A stretch of DNA of 64,000 nt, from NCBI RefSeq assembly GCF_000342005.1, contig NZ_AOHO01000048.1, positions 124,001 to 188,000 on the forward strand, read 5' to 3'. Positions 33,017-41,724 of the stretch are shown piece after piece; position 1 is the stretch's first letter; each line of letters opens with the position of its first letter. A program made the translations under genes and the position numbers. This DNA is from Amycolatopsis decaplanina DSM 44594. GTDB lineage: Bacteria > Actinomycetota > Actinomycetes > Mycobacteriales > Pseudonocardiaceae. The notes beneath the pieces are model-generated. The model was not told where the DNA came from. It was given only the letters and a program-made list of their open reading frames with translations, and did no database searches.

Positions 33017-33187
33017 TCAGCCCAGCGGTGCGGCGGGGGTGCCCTTGCTCTCCGTGACTTGCGGCTTCTTCCGGCGACGGTCCCCGCGGGCGTCGTCGAA
33101 GTCGACGACGAAGGCGCCGACGGCCATGGCCACCATGAGTGCGAGTCCGAGAATCGAGCCGACCCAAGTCAGGATGATCGAGAACAT
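33017..33187 (-). CDS. Small single-pass membrane protein (56 aa)
   Basis: An ATG at 33185-33187 preceded by GGGAGGAGA gives 56 residues: a membrane helix MFSIILTWVGSILGLALMVA with MAVGAFVVDFDD, then a basic, soluble tail with RGDRRRKKPQ. The strong ribosome-binding site and sensible topology argue that it is real despite its size. No family is recognised. A small hairpin (33209-33225) lies in its probable leader. Confidence 0.6.
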   Translation of the reverse strand: MFSIILTWVGSILGLALMVAMAVGAFVVDFDDARGDRRRKKPQVTESKGTPAAPLG

Positions 33188-33434
33188 CGTGAGTCTCCTC
33201 CCTGCTCAAGGTCTTTTCGAGACCTCTTCAACCCCTGACACAAGGGTCGCCTCGGGGGGCTGTAGCCGGTATCGGCCAACCGGTTACACGTACCGGGCGT
33301 GGATCGGCCGATCGGCCGAGGAAAGCCGCTCGCCGACAGCGGTGCGCGACCGGCGGGCACGACCGGCTCGCCGGTGGTGAGAAGGCTGCTCCTTGTGAGG
33401 GAACGGCCGGAATTCGCCCGTGTGGCCGGTGGGG
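33188..33434. other. Intergenic stretch with short palindromes, no gene seen
   Basis: Part of the 347-base gap 33188-33534. It holds the hairpin AGGTCT-tttcg-AGACCT (33209-33225), a perfect palindrome TCGGCCGATCGGCCGA (33304-33319), and nothing that looks coding. A promoter for the leftward small membrane protein must lie here. Confidence 0.5.
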
Positions 33435-33480
33435 CTCGTGGGTGGTAAGGACGGTTCTAACCGTCCTTACCACTCACGAC
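33435..33480. repeat. 46-bp palindromic repeat, family A copy 2
   Basis: Same element as at 9455; left arm CTCGTGGGTGGTAAGGACGG, central TTCTAA, and a perfect right arm except for the last base. It lies between the toxin-antitoxin region and the leftward coaA gene. Confidence 0.9.
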
Positions 33481-33534
33481 AGTGGTGCTGGCTTCGTCTG
33501 GATGCCGCTCGCGGTGTCTCGTGCGGAGGATCCT

Positions 33535-34467
33535 TCAGAGCTTGCGCAGCCGGACCCGGTTGATCGCGTGGTCGGCGTCCTTGCGGAGGACGAGGGTCGC
33601 CCGGGGGCGCGTCGGCTTGATGTTCTCCATCAGGTTCGGCTCGTTGATCGTGCGCCACAGATGGCGCGCCTCGGCACGGGCCTCGTCGTCCGGGAGGCCG
33701 GCGAAGTGGTGGAAGTGCGACGCGGGGTCCGCGAACGCGGTGTGCCGCAACTTGAGGAAGCGCTCGATGTACCAGCGTTCGATGTCGGTCGTCGGTGCGT
33801 CCACGTAGATCGAGAAATCGAACAGATCGGAGACGGTGAGCCGAGGGCCGGGCTGGAGGACGTTCAGCCCTTCGAGGATCAGGATGTCGGGCCGCTGAAC
33901 GACCTGTTCCTCGTCGGGAAGGATGTCGTAGGCGAGGTGCGAGTACACCGGCGCGCTGACCCGTTCCGCCCCGGACTTCACCTCGGTGACGAACCGCAGC
34001 AGCGCCCGCCGGTCGTAGCTCTCCGGGAAACCCTTGCGGTGCATGATCCCGCGCCGGACCAGTTCCGCCCGCGGGTAGAGGAACCCGTCGGTGGTGACCA
34101 GGTCGACCCTGGGGTGATCCGGCCAGCGGGCGAGCAGGGTGCGCAGGATGCGCGCGGTGGTCGACTTGCCGACGGCGACGCTGCCGGCGATCCCGATGAT
34201 GTACGGCACCTTGGTGCCCCGGCTGTCTTCACCGAGAAAGGTGGTGGTGGCTTCGTACAACCGTTGCCGGGCGGCGACCTGGAGATTGATCAGCCGGGAG
34301 AGCGGCAGGTAGACCTCGGCGACCTCGGCCAGGTCGACCTGTTCGCCGAGACCGCGCAGCCGCAGCAGTTCCGCGGCGGTCAGTGGCAGTGGAGTCGACC
34401 TGCGCAACTCGCGCCACTGCTCACGGTGCAGCTCGACGTAGGGACTGAGCTCACGGACCCGCGGCAT
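33535..34467 (-). CDS. coaA: Pantothenate kinase, type I
   Basis: A 310-residue cytosolic kinase that phosphorylates pantothenate, the committed step of coenzyme A synthesis. The family landmarks are complete: [20 protein letters not shown]-loop [12 protein letters not shown] (residues about 93-103), [52 protein letters not shown] and [29 protein letters not shown] precedes the ATG at 34467. It is a single gene. Confidence 0.96.
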   Translation of the reverse strand: MPRVRELSPYVELHREQWRELRRSTPLPLTAAELLRLRGLGEQVDLAEVAEVYLPLSRLINLQVAARQRLYEATTTFLGEDSRGTKVPYIIGIAGSVAVGKSTTARILRTLLARWPDHPRVDLVTTDGFLYPRAELVRRGIMHRKGFPESYDRRALLRFVTEVKSGAERVSAPVYSHLAYDILPDEEQVVQRPDILILEGLNVLQPGPRLTVSDLFDFSIYVDAPTTDIERWYIERFLKLRHTAFADPASHFHHFAGLPDDEARAEARHLWRTINEPNLMENIKPTRPRATLVLRKDADHAINRVRLRKL

Positions 34468-34624
34468 CGCACACTCCTCGCCCGTCGCCTGCGCTGGCGC
34501 CGTACAAAACCGTGTTGACGAGTTCTCGGCGGGTGAACGTGCCTCGAACCGGATGAAGCCGCTTTAACGGTAGGGCTTACGGCTCGTGAACGCGCTTCGA
34601 TGTGATGTACCCCGCTCCGGGGAG

Positions 34625-35266
34625 TTACCGTCCGTTACGGGGACGGTCGGGCGTGAAGACCTCGTCCCACGCCGCGGCGACCTGCCGGGCGCAGGAAGCG
34701 GGCGCGACCCCGCCGACGCCGGTACCGAGTCCGGGCATCGCGATCGTGTGCACGTGATCACGGACCCGGCCCTGGTCGAGCCTGCCGTCACGCCACTGCT
34801 GGAACACCGCCCGGGCGGCGAGGTACGGATGCACGGTGTCGCGGGGGAGGCGTTCGCCGGGTTCCCGCATCGTCGGCGCGCTGATCAGCCAGGCGGGCTC
34901 AGACTCGCCGGTGGGCACGATCACCGCTTCGCCGATCGGGAGTTCCCCGCCATGGTAGGCGAGGACGGCGCTGCGCACGTTCTGTTCGACATCGGGATAG
35001 GCACGGGCGTAGACGGCGTCGATGCCGCCGCGCATCCAGCCGTAGGAGTTCGCGGGGCTGACGACGGCCTGTGCGACGACGTCGAGCACGGACCCTCGGT
35101 GCACGAAGACCCGGCCGTCCACAGTGTCCGCGACGGTGGTCCAGGCTTGTGCGAGCAGGTCATCGACGGCGCACAGCACCAGCTCCGGAGTGGGACGGTC
35201 CGGCAGGGGAGCAAAAGAGGAGCCGACATCGTCGTGGCCGGTGTGGGTGCCCGGTTCGGCGGTCAC
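34625..35266 (-). CDS. Macrodomain protein
   Basis: A 213-residue protein from GTG 35266. The macrodomain ADP-ribose-binding signature is clear: AVVSPANSYGWMRGGIDAVY, the LPIGEAVIVPTG strand, LISAPTMREPGE, and MPGLGTGVGGVAP, which binds the diphosphate. Related proteins bind or hydrolyse ADP-ribose derivatives. The neighbours (coaA, pheA) give no hint of a specific role. Confidence 0.85.
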   Translation of the reverse strand: MTAEPGTHTGHDDVGSSFAPLPDRPTPELVLCAVDDLLAQAWTTVADTVDGRVFVHRGSVLDVVAQAVVSPANSYGWMRGGIDAVYARAYPDVEQNVRSAVLAYHGGELPIGEAVIVPTGESEPAWLISAPTMREPGERLPRDTVHPYLAARAVFQQWRDGRLDQGRVRDHVHTIAMPGLGTGVGGVAPASCARQVAAAWDEVFTPDRPRNGR

Positions 35267-35363
35267 GCCCTAAGCATGGCAAAAAATGGCACCCGGCGTA
35301 ACCGGTGTGCGTACCGGCTGTCCGAGTGAAAGTCGCCACCCGCGCCGTGCGTAATCTGGCGGG

Positions 35364-36272
35364 GTGTCACGGATCGCCTACTTCGGCCCCCAGGGAACCT
35401 TCACCGAACAGGCCGCGCGCCGGCTCGCCCCCGGCGAGGAGCTGATCCCCGCGGAGACCATCCCGGCGGCACTGGCCTCGGTGCGCTCGGGTGCGGCCGA
35501 CGCGGCCTGCGTCCCGATCGAGAACTCCGTGGAGGGCGCGGTCACCGCCACCCTCGACAGCCTGAGCGAGGCCGAGCCGCTCGTCGCGGTGGCGGAGGTG
35601 CTGCTGCCGGTCCACTTCAGCGTGCTGACCCGGCCGGGCACGACCGAGATCCGTACCGTGGCTAGCCATCCGCACGCACTCGCCCAGGTCCGTCACTGGG
35701 TCGAGGCGAACCTGCCCGGGGCGCATCCGGTCGCGACGTCGTCCACGGCGGCGGCCGCGGTCGCGGTCGACGCGGGCGAGTTCGACGCCGCCGTCGCCGC
35801 GCCGGTCGCGGTCGAGCACTACCCGCTGGAGGTGCTGGCCACCGAGGTCGCCGATGTCCGCGACGCCAAGACCCGGTTCCTGCTGGTCCGCACCCCCGGT
35901 GAGCTGCCGGAGCCGACCGGGGCCGACCGCACGTCGATCGTCGCCGCCGCGACCAACCGGACCGGCGCGCTGGCGGAACTGCTCACCGAACTGGCGGTCC
36001 GCGGGATCAATCTGACCAAACTGGACGCCCGCCCGACCAGGAACAACTTCGGCGAGTACCGCTTCTTCATCGACTTCGAGGGGCATGTGGCCGAGCCCCG
36101 GATCGGCGACGCGCTGGCCGCGTTGCGCCGCCGGTGCCGCAACGTGCGGTTCCTCGGTTCCCACCCGCGCGCGGACGACGGCACGACCGAGATCGAGCCG
36201 GGGGCCGCCAACGAGGATTTCACCGACGCGATCGACTGGGTCGAGTCGGTACGGAAGGGAGCGCAGGCGTGA
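35364..36272 (+). CDS. pheA: Prephenate dehydratase
   Basis: A 302-residue monofunctional enzyme that converts prephenate to phenylpyruvate in phenylalanine synthesis. The catalytic domain begins SRIAYFGPQGTFTEQAARRL, with CVPIENSVEGAVTATLDSL and the DAKTRFLLV (TRF) motif. The regulatory ACT domain follows (TNRTGALAELLTELAVRGIN and LTKLDARPTR), so feedback inhibition by phenylalanine is expected. TAATCT at 35352-35357 lies seven bases before GTG 35364, suggesting a leaderless transcript. It overlaps the phosphatase gene by four bases. Confidence 0.95.
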   Translation: MSRIAYFGPQGTFTEQAARRLAPGEELIPAETIPAALASVRSGAADAACVPIENSVEGAVTATLDSLSEAEPLVAVAEVLLPVHFSVLTRPGTTEIRTVASHPHALAQVRHWVEANLPGAHPVATSSTAAAAVAVDAGEFDAAVAAPVAVEHYPLEVLATEVADVRDAKTRFLLVRTPGELPEPTGADRTSIVAAATNRTGALAELLTELAVRGINLTKLDARPTRNNFGEYRFFIDFEGHVAEPRIGDALAALRRRCRNVRFLGSHPRADDGTTEIEPGAANEDFTDAIDWVESVRKGAQA

Positions 36273-36889
36273 AACTTCTCCTGGTCCGCCACGGTCAGAC
36301 CGACGGCAACGTGCGAGGCGCCCTCGACACCGCGTTGCCGGGGCCGCCGCTCACCGAGCTGGGCCGCGAGCAGGCCCGAGACCTCGCGACGCGGCTGGAC
36401 GGCGAGCCGATCGTCGCGGTCTACGCCTCGCAGGCGGTCCGCGCCCAGCAGACCGCCGCGCCGCTGGCCGCCAAACTCGGCTTCGACGTCCAGGTCCTCG
36501 ACGGCGTGCACGAGGTCGCGGCAGGCGACCTCGAAGGCAAGACGGACAAGGACTCGATCACGACCTACATGAGCGTCGTGCGCCGGTGGACGCTCGGCGA
36601 ACTCGACCCGCCGATCCCCGGCGGCGAGACCGGCGCGCAGGTCCGCGCCCGGATGCTCGACGCGGTCGCCCGCCTGCGCGCCAAGCACGAGCAGGCCGAC
36701 CCCGACGGCACGGTGGTGCTGGTGAGCCACGGCGGCGCGATCCGGCTGGGCGGCGAATGGCTCGCCGGGAACGTGACCGCCGAGGTCGCCAACCAGGGGC
36801 TCATCCCGAACACCGGGGTCGTCGAACTCGTCGCGACCCCTGCCGGCTGGACCTGTCTCACCTGGGCGGAAGTCCGCGTCGAACGCTGA
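36269..36889 (+). CDS. Histidine phosphatase family protein
   Basis: A 206-residue phosphoglycerate-mutase-like phosphatase, GTG start overlapping the pheA stop. The catalytic RHG motif is in LLLVRHGQTDGNVRGALDTA, with the second His in VVLVSHGGAIRLGGEW; AVRAQQTAAPLAAKLG fits the branch. Coupling to pheA recalls the actinobacterial arrangement in which a phosphatase follows prephenate dehydratase; its substrate is unknown. Confidence 0.88.
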   Translation: MKLLLVRHGQTDGNVRGALDTALPGPPLTELGREQARDLATRLDGEPIVAVYASQAVRAQQTAAPLAAKLGFDVQVLDGVHEVAAGDLEGKTDKDSITTYMSVVRRWTLGELDPPIPGGETGAQVRARMLDAVARLRAKHEQADPDGTVVLVSHGGAIRLGGEWLAGNVTAEVANQGLIPNTGVVELVATPAGWTCLTWAEVRVER

Positions 36890-36926
36890 CCGGGCGCGTT
36901 TGCCTCCGCGCCCGCCGGGGAATACA

Positions 36927-36956
36927 CCCCACAAGATCGATTAACACCTTGTGGGG
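36927..36956. terminator. Hairpin after the pheA operon
   Basis: CCCCACAAG (36927-36935) pairs exactly with CTTGTGGGG (36948-36956) over nine bases with a 12-base loop, 38 bases after the stop. No T-run follows, so it is a weak terminator or a stabilising hairpin. Confidence 0.5.
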
Positions 36957-37045
36957 AATTAACCGGTGGAGCGCAACCCCCACGGCGGACAGCACGTCTA
37001 CTTCAACGGTGGGTCACCCGGCAGCGTCGGACTACAGGGAGGCGA

Positions 37046-37690
37046 ATGACCATGGTTCGTTCGAAACTGATCTCCATCGGCGGTCTCATCGCGGGTACCG
37101 CCGGGCTCCTGCTGCTCAGCGCCTGCGGTTCGGAGACCGCGCCCGTCGCGCAGAACACGTCCGCGTCGCCGTCCAGTTCGGCGCCGGACACCTCGGCCGC
37201 GCCCAGCGCGAGTTCGTCGAGCCCGGCCCCGCAGCCTGCCCAGTCGCCCGCACAGGCACCGAAGAACGACGGGCTCTGCAAGGCGGGCGACGTCAAACTG
37301 TCCATCGAGGACGGCGACGCCGCGGCGGGCACGGTGTACCGGAAGCTCGTCATCACCAACACGAGCGGGCACGTGTGCACCATCCAGGGATTCCCCGGCA
37401 TCTCCTACGTGACCGGCGCCGACGGCCACCAGGTCGGTGAGGCCGCGTACCGGGACGGGGCCAAGGGCGGCCCGGTCCAGCTGAACAACGGCGAGAGCGC
37501 GATCGCCGACGTCGGCTTCGTGAACGTCCGCAACTACGACGAGGCGGCCTGCAAGCCCACCGAGACCCGAGGGCTGCGCGTGTACCTGCCGCAGGAGACG
37601 GCGTCGAACTTCGTGCCGATGCAGGGACTCGGCTGCACAGGGAAGATTCCCGGCAACCAGTTGACCGTCAAGACGGTCCACAAGGGCTAA
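37046..37690 (+). CDS. DUF4232 lipoprotein
   Basis: A 214-residue exported protein. The lipobox LLLLSACGS places the lipidated Cys at about residue 27, followed by a Ser/Pro/Ala-rich linker to about residue 72. The DUF4232 domain has KLVITNTSGHVCTIQGFPGI and VGFVNVRNYDEAACKPTETR with paired cysteines. Function of the domain is unknown. AGGGAGG lies close before the ATG; a second ATG at 37052 is equally spaced for use. Stop bases CTAA (37687-37690) are shared with the converging gene. Confidence 0.85.
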   Translation: MTMVRSKLISIGGLIAGTAGLLLLSACGSETAPVAQNTSASPSSSAPDTSAAPSASSSSPAPQPAQSPAQAPKNDGLCKAGDVKLSIEDGDAAAGTVYRKLVITNTSGHVCTIQGFPGISYVTGADGHQVGEAAYRDGAKGGPVQLNNGESAIADVGFVNVRNYDEAACKPTETRGLRVYLPQETASNFVPMQGLGCTGKIPGNQLTVKTVHKG

Positions 37691-38124
37691 AGCTGCGTGC
37701 AGAGCTGTTCGGCCTGTACCAGGTGCCGCTGGCCCGAGATCTGGTTGAAGTGCAGGCTGAACACCATCCGGCTGACGCCGTCGATGTGGTCGGCCAGCGG
37801 CCGGTAGGTGTCGTTGGCGGCGGCCGCCGCGGCGGAGAGTTCGCGTGCGGCCGTCATCCGGTGCAGGACCTCGGGCGCCAGGACGGCCACGGTCCGGTCG
37901 CCGGGCGCGGAGTCGGTGGTGTCCGGGATCGTGCCGACCCTGGCCAGTGCCGAACACGCGTCTTGCGCGTCTTCGAGTGCCCCCGCGTCGACGCCCGAGA
38001 GCGCCCACAGCATGCCGATCACGCCGCCGCCGATCACGAAACCGGCTACAGCCGTGAGAACCTGCGGGCGTCTGGAAGGTTCTGTCGTCCCCACGCCGGC
38101 CTCCGGCACCAGTGTCTGCTGCAT
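37687..38124 (-). CDS. Single-pass membrane protein of unknown function
   Basis: A 145-residue protein from ATG 38124, which has GGGGAGG at the right distance; a GTG six codons earlier is less likely. A membrane segment (VLTAVAGFVIGGGVIGMLWA) follows about 22 cytosolic residues. The outside part is helical and Ala-rich with two Cys, ending FSLHFNQISGQRHLVQAEQL. No family is recognised. Confidence 0.6.
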   Translation of the reverse strand: MQQTLVPEAGVGTTEPSRRPQVLTAVAGFVIGGGVIGMLWALSGVDAGALEDAQDACSALARVGTIPDTTDSAPGDRTVAVLAPEVLHRMTAARELSAAAAAANDTYRPLADHIDGVSRMVFSLHFNQISGQRHLVQAEQLCTQL

Positions 38125-38185
38125 CGCGGACCTCCCCGTCACCCGTGGCGGTGATGGGCTATTTCAGCACCAAAGGCCTTTGCTT

Positions 38186-39445
38186 TCACCGGTCTTGGTG
38201 GAGAACCCGCACCTCCGTGGCCGATTCGTCATCGAAGGCGTCTCGCCGTAACGAGACGAACGCGAAACCGGCTACTCCGAACAGCAGAAGCCCGGACGTG
38301 AGGAACGTCCGGGCCGGGGAACCGAGGGCGTGGGTGAGGACGCCGCCGAGCAGGGCGCCGATCGGGATCGCTCCCCAGACGACGGTGCGCCACACGCCGA
38401 GGACCCGGCCGAGCAGGTCGCCGGGGACGAGGGTGTGCCGTGCCGTCCCGAGCACGATGTTCACCGCGACGACGGCCGCCGCGAACAGGCCGAACAGCGC
38501 CGCCCCCGCCACCGGCGAACTCGTCAGGCCCATGCCGGTGAACGCCGCGCCGCAGCAGGCCGTGCCCCCGAGGAGCACTGCGCGACGACTGAACGCCTTC
38601 ACCAGCCGCGGGGCGACTGCCGCGCCGAGCAAGCCGCCAATTCCGCCGACGAACGCGAAGAGTCCGAAGGTCGCTTCGCTGAGACGCAGGTACTCGATCG
38701 CGTACAGCACCAACTGCGCCTGCGCGAGTTCGCTGACCAGGCTGATCAACCCGGCGATGACGACCAGGCGCAGCACCAGCCGGTTGCCCTTCAACCAGCG
38801 GAAACCCTCCGTCAGTTCGGCGCGAAGGTCGGTGGCCGTGCTCTCGGCGCCGCGTGGCCGATAGCTCCCCGCCAGTCCGATCAGGACGGCAGCCGCGATC
38901 GCGAAGCCCACCGAGTTGAGCAAGAAGGGGAACGTCGCGAAGAGCGCGAAGGTGACACTGCCGACGGGGCCACCGAGGAAGGTCTGGCCGACGATCTCGC
39001 AGGCCTGGAGCTTGCTGTTCGCGCTGTCCAGTGAACCCTTGCCGACGACCGCCGGGATGAGCACGTTCGCGGCGCTGTCGGCGACCACCTCCGCTAAGCC
39101 GATGAGCAGGGCGGCGACGTAGACCATCCAGATGGTCACCCCGCCCGCCGCGACCAGGACGGCCGTCCCGCCGACCACCACCGCGCGGGCGCTGTTCGCG
39201 AGGATCATCGCCCGCCGCCGGTCGATCCGGTCCAGGAGCGCGCCCGCCGGGAGCGCGAACAGCAGCCACGGCAGGAACTGGGTCGCCGAAAGACCGGCGA
39301 TGAGCAGCGGATCACGGGTCAGGGTGACCGCGAGCAGCGGGAACGCGACCTTGCCGATCCCGTCGCCGAGGTTCGACGCCGCGCTGGACGCGAGCAGCCA
39401 GCGCAACCGCCGGTCACCCCTCCCGTGCTCCGTCGACTCGGCCAT
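38186..39445 (-). CDS. MFS exporter (DHA3/EntS-like)
   Basis: A 419-residue, 12-helix transporter from ATG 39445 (GGGGAGG upstream). It shows the DHA3-type pattern LRWLLASSAASNLGDGIGKV, TQFLPWLLFALPAGALLDRI then DRRRAMILANSARA (the motif A-like loop), and GDLLGRVLGVWRTVVWGAIP in the second half. Relatives export siderophores, macrolides or other drugs by proton antiport; the substrate is unknown. A 16-residue frame lies about 100 bases upstream on the same strand. Confidence 0.85.
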   Translation of the reverse strand: MAESTEHGRGDRRLRWLLASSAASNLGDGIGKVAFPLLAVTLTRDPLLIAGLSATQFLPWLLFALPAGALLDRIDRRRAMILANSARAVVVGGTAVLVAAGGVTIWMVYVAALLIGLAEVVADSAANVLIPAVVGKGSLDSANSKLQACEIVGQTFLGGPVGSVTFALFATFPFLLNSVGFAIAAAVLIGLAGSYRPRGAESTATDLRAELTEGFRWLKGNRLVLRLVVIAGLISLVSELAQAQLVLYAIEYLRLSEATFGLFAFVGGIGGLLGAAVAPRLVKAFSRRAVLLGGTACCGAAFTGMGLTSSPVAGAALFGLFAAAVVAVNIVLGTARHTLVPGDLLGRVLGVWRTVVWGAIPIGALLGGVLTHALGSPARTFLTSGLLLFGVAGFAFVSLRRDAFDDESATEVRVLHQDR

Positions 39446-39542
39446 GCACCGCCTCCCCGGGCATTCGCCGGCGAGGGCCGGCGACAACGTGGCGAAAGTT
39501 TAGCGGGGCTGTCGCCCAAAGTGGCGGGCTTGTTACGCCCAG

Positions 39543-39593
39543 TTAAGAATCCGGAGAACCCTTGGTGCTCCACGCACAAAAATCACCGACCAT
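39543..39593 (-). CDS. Possible 16-residue peptide upstream of the MFS exporter
   Basis: ATG 39593 to TAA 39543 reads MVGDFCAWSTKGSPDS. A possible GAAGGTGG ribosome-binding sequence lies almost against the start. It is too short for statistical support; a leader peptide controlling the exporter is one option, and a chance frame is another. It fills the otherwise empty 39446-39658 gap. Confidence 0.25.
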   Translation of the reverse strand: MVGDFCAWSTKGSPDS

Positions 39594-39658
39594 GCCACCT
39601 TCGTCGCGGAATCCGCCGCGGGGGAGCGAGGGACCTTTGCTATCGCCCGCCCGGCGAC

Positions 39659-40009
39659 TCAGCCCCAGCCGAGTTCGTGCAGCCGCGCGTCGTCGATGCC
39701 GAAGTGATGGCCGACCTCGTGGACCACCGTGATCAGCACCTCCTCGACGACGTCTTCCTCGGTGTCGCACATCTGCAGCAGCGGGCGCCGGTAGATCGAG
39801 ATCCGGTCCGGCAGCACCCCGCCGTACTCGTGCGTCCGCTCGGTCAGCGCGACCCCGTGGTAGAGCCCGAGAATCGTGGGCGACTCCTCGTTGAACTCCT
39901 CCACGAGTACCACGACGTTGTCCATGGCGTCCGCGAACTCGGGCGGAAGCTCGTCCAGTGCCTCCGAAACCAGCTCTTCGAAGCGCTGCTGGGTCATCTC
40001 GACGGGCAC
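39659..40009 (-). CDS. Zincin-like metallopeptidase family protein
   Basis: A 116-residue protein with the zinc motif HEVGHHFGIDDARLHELGW (HExxH plus a third His) at the C-terminus and RISIYRRPLLQMCDTEED before it. It matches the small possible-peptidase family common in actinobacteria, whose substrates are unknown. The GTG at 40009 or an ATG at 39997 may be the start. It lies four bases after the septum-formation gene, so the two are likely cotranscribed. Confidence 0.87.
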   Translation of the reverse strand: MPVEMTQQRFEELVSEALDELPPEFADAMDNVVVLVEEFNEESPTILGLYHGVALTERTHEYGGVLPDRISIYRRPLLQMCDTEEDVVEEVLITVVHEVGHHFGIDDARLHELGWG

Positions 40010-40013
40010 GGGG

Positions 40014-41027
40014 TCACCCGCCGGTCTTCGGCGCCGAAGATGACGCCGGAGGGGTCGCCTGGCCGCCGTCCGACGGCTGACCCGCGCCGTTGCCGACCTT
40101 GATACTCCCGGTGACCGGTGCCAGCCCCTTGTTCTCCGGCAGGACCGCCGCCACCTTGCAGTTCACCAGCGTCGACCCGGCGTCCCAGCTCTCCTGCTCG
40201 CGGACGTCCCAGCTGAGGATGAGCTTCTTCGCCGCCAGGTCCGCGTTGCCGCTGTACTCCTGCGCGGCCGTCGAGCACTCGGTGTCCAGCCAGGTGTTCT
40301 GCTGCTCCTGCGACGGGTAGCCGTCCTTGAACTTCGTTTTGAGGTCTATCGTCGCGATCATCTCGTACGAATGCGGCTGGGCGCAGTCGATGGGATCGCC
40401 GAAGCTGTTGTTGAGCAGCGCGAGGCAGGTGCCCGGCTCCCACACCGCGGACTGGTTCTGCTCCTTCGCGGGTCCCTTGGTCGGCTGCAGCTTGCCGCCC
40501 TGGCCGGCCCACTGCAGCCCGCATCGCAGCTGCCGGTCACCGTCGGCCCACTGCGCGGGCGTCGGCCGGAGCAGGTTCATGCTCAACTTGCCGTACGGGT
40601 CCAGCGTGCGGCCGAGGTACGGCTTGACGTCGATCGTGCACTGTGACCTGGAGATCTCCTGCCACTGCTCCAGGCTCGGGCTCGGCGCGCCCGGCGGGTA
40701 CTGCGCGCCGATGTCGACGATGCTGGTGACCTCGAACAGGTGGGACTCCGTGCACGGCACGCGCCGCGCGTCGGTGGCGTCCAGGTTGTTCCAGGTCAGG
40801 CAGGTGCCCGGGGGAGATTGGAACGCCTCGGCCGCGGCGGGCGACAGTTTGGGGGCGCCGCCGCCCGCACCGCCCTCCGGGCCCACGTTCCACGAAAACG
40901 CCACACTCAGCGAAAGCGCGATGATCGCGCCCACGAACACGCCGGCCATGACGAGCCGGGTGCGCAGGGTGCTCAGCGCGTTTCGCGGATCACGGAACCG
41001 CTCGGCCTGTTGAGACATCCACTCCAT
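40014..41027 (-). CDS. Septum-formation family membrane protein
   Basis: A 337-residue protein with one membrane helix (VMAGVFVGAIIALSLSVAFS) near residue 35 and a large extracytoplasmic part. Two repeats of the Septum_form domain are visible: GTCLTWNNLDATDARRVPCT with ESHLFEVTSIVDI, and GTCLALLNNSFGDPIDCAQP with HSYEMIATIDL, each with paired cysteines. The family name comes from relatives linked to cell division, but direct evidence is limited. ATG 41027 or 41018 may start it. It is divergent from the gene at 41113. Confidence 0.85.
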   Translation of the reverse strand: MEWMSQQAERFRDPRNALSTLRTRLVMAGVFVGAIIALSLSVAFSWNVGPEGGAGGGAPKLSPAAAEAFQSPPGTCLTWNNLDATDARRVPCTESHLFEVTSIVDIGAQYPPGAPSPSLEQWQEISRSQCTIDVKPYLGRTLDPYGKLSMNLLRPTPAQWADGDRQLRCGLQWAGQGGKLQPTKGPAKEQNQSAVWEPGTCLALLNNSFGDPIDCAQPHSYEMIATIDLKTKFKDGYPSQEQQNTWLDTECSTAAQEYSGNADLAAKKLILSWDVREQESWDAGSTLVNCKVAAVLPENKGLAPVTGSIKVGNGAGQPSDGGQATPPASSSAPKTGG

Positions 41028-41112
41028 GATGCCCGCGCCGCACGTAAGGTGCGCGTACCGGGTGGTTAGTGTTGGACACGGGTTCGGGCCGGCGGGCGAT
41101 TACGGAGCTTCG

Positions 41113-41724
41113 ATGACGCAGGATGACAACCAGGGGGCACAGCCGCCTCAGGAGCCGCCAAGGCGCGGCACCATGCGCTTTCAGGACAGCAGCACGCAGG
41201 CGCGGCAGCCGTCGTTGGCCGAGCAGCGGGCACGGCAGCAGGCGCTGGCTGAGCAGGAACGCCAAGAGGCGCTCGCCGCCGAAGCCGCACGCGCCGCCGA
41301 GAAGAAGTCTTCGACCAAGAAGAAGCTCCTGATCGGCACCGGTGTGACCGTCGGACTGGTCGGTTTGGTCGCGACGTTCTACACCGTCGCGAAGCCGGAG
41401 AACGTCACGGCCGTCTGCACCACCAAGGACGAGATCGTCGACAACGACCAGAACTGCGACGAGAACTACGTGCGGTCGCACGGTGGTCACGTCAGTGGTG
41501 GGTTCTTCTTCATCCCGATCGGCGGCGGTGGCGGGTACAACAGCTATCGCTACAACTACGGCGGCACCGGGACCATCGGGCAGCGGGTGTCCGGCGGCTC
41601 GTACACCGCACCGTCGAACGCGAACGTCAGCACGAAGTCGGGCAAGACCGTCCAGCGCGGCGGGTTCGGCATCAGTGGCAAGAGCGGTACCTCCGGCGGT
41701 ACCGGCAAGAGCGGGGGCTCGTAG
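41113..41724 (+). CDS. YgiB/DUF1190-like membrane protein
   Basis: A 203-residue protein from ATG 41113. A long, charged coiled-coil-like stretch (EQRARQQALAEQERQEALAA) precedes a membrane segment (LLIGTGVTVGLVGLVATFYT). The outside part has the cysteine pattern VCTTKDEIVDNDQNCDENYV, then a Gly/Tyr/Ser-rich tail (IPIGGGGGYNSYRYNYGG). This matches the layout of enterobacterial YgiB, which also precedes an ATP-grasp YgiC gene. It abuts the next gene (stop 41724, TTG 41725). Confidence 0.7.
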   Translation: MTQDDNQGAQPPQEPPRRGTMRFQDSSTQARQPSLAEQRARQQALAEQERQEALAAEAARAAEKKSSTKKKLLIGTGVTVGLVGLVATFYTVAKPENVTAVCTTKDEIVDNDQNCDENYVRSHGGHVSGGFFFIPIGGGGGYNSYRYNYGGTGTIGQRVSGGSYTAPSNANVSTKSGKTVQRGGFGISGKSGTSGGTGKSGGS

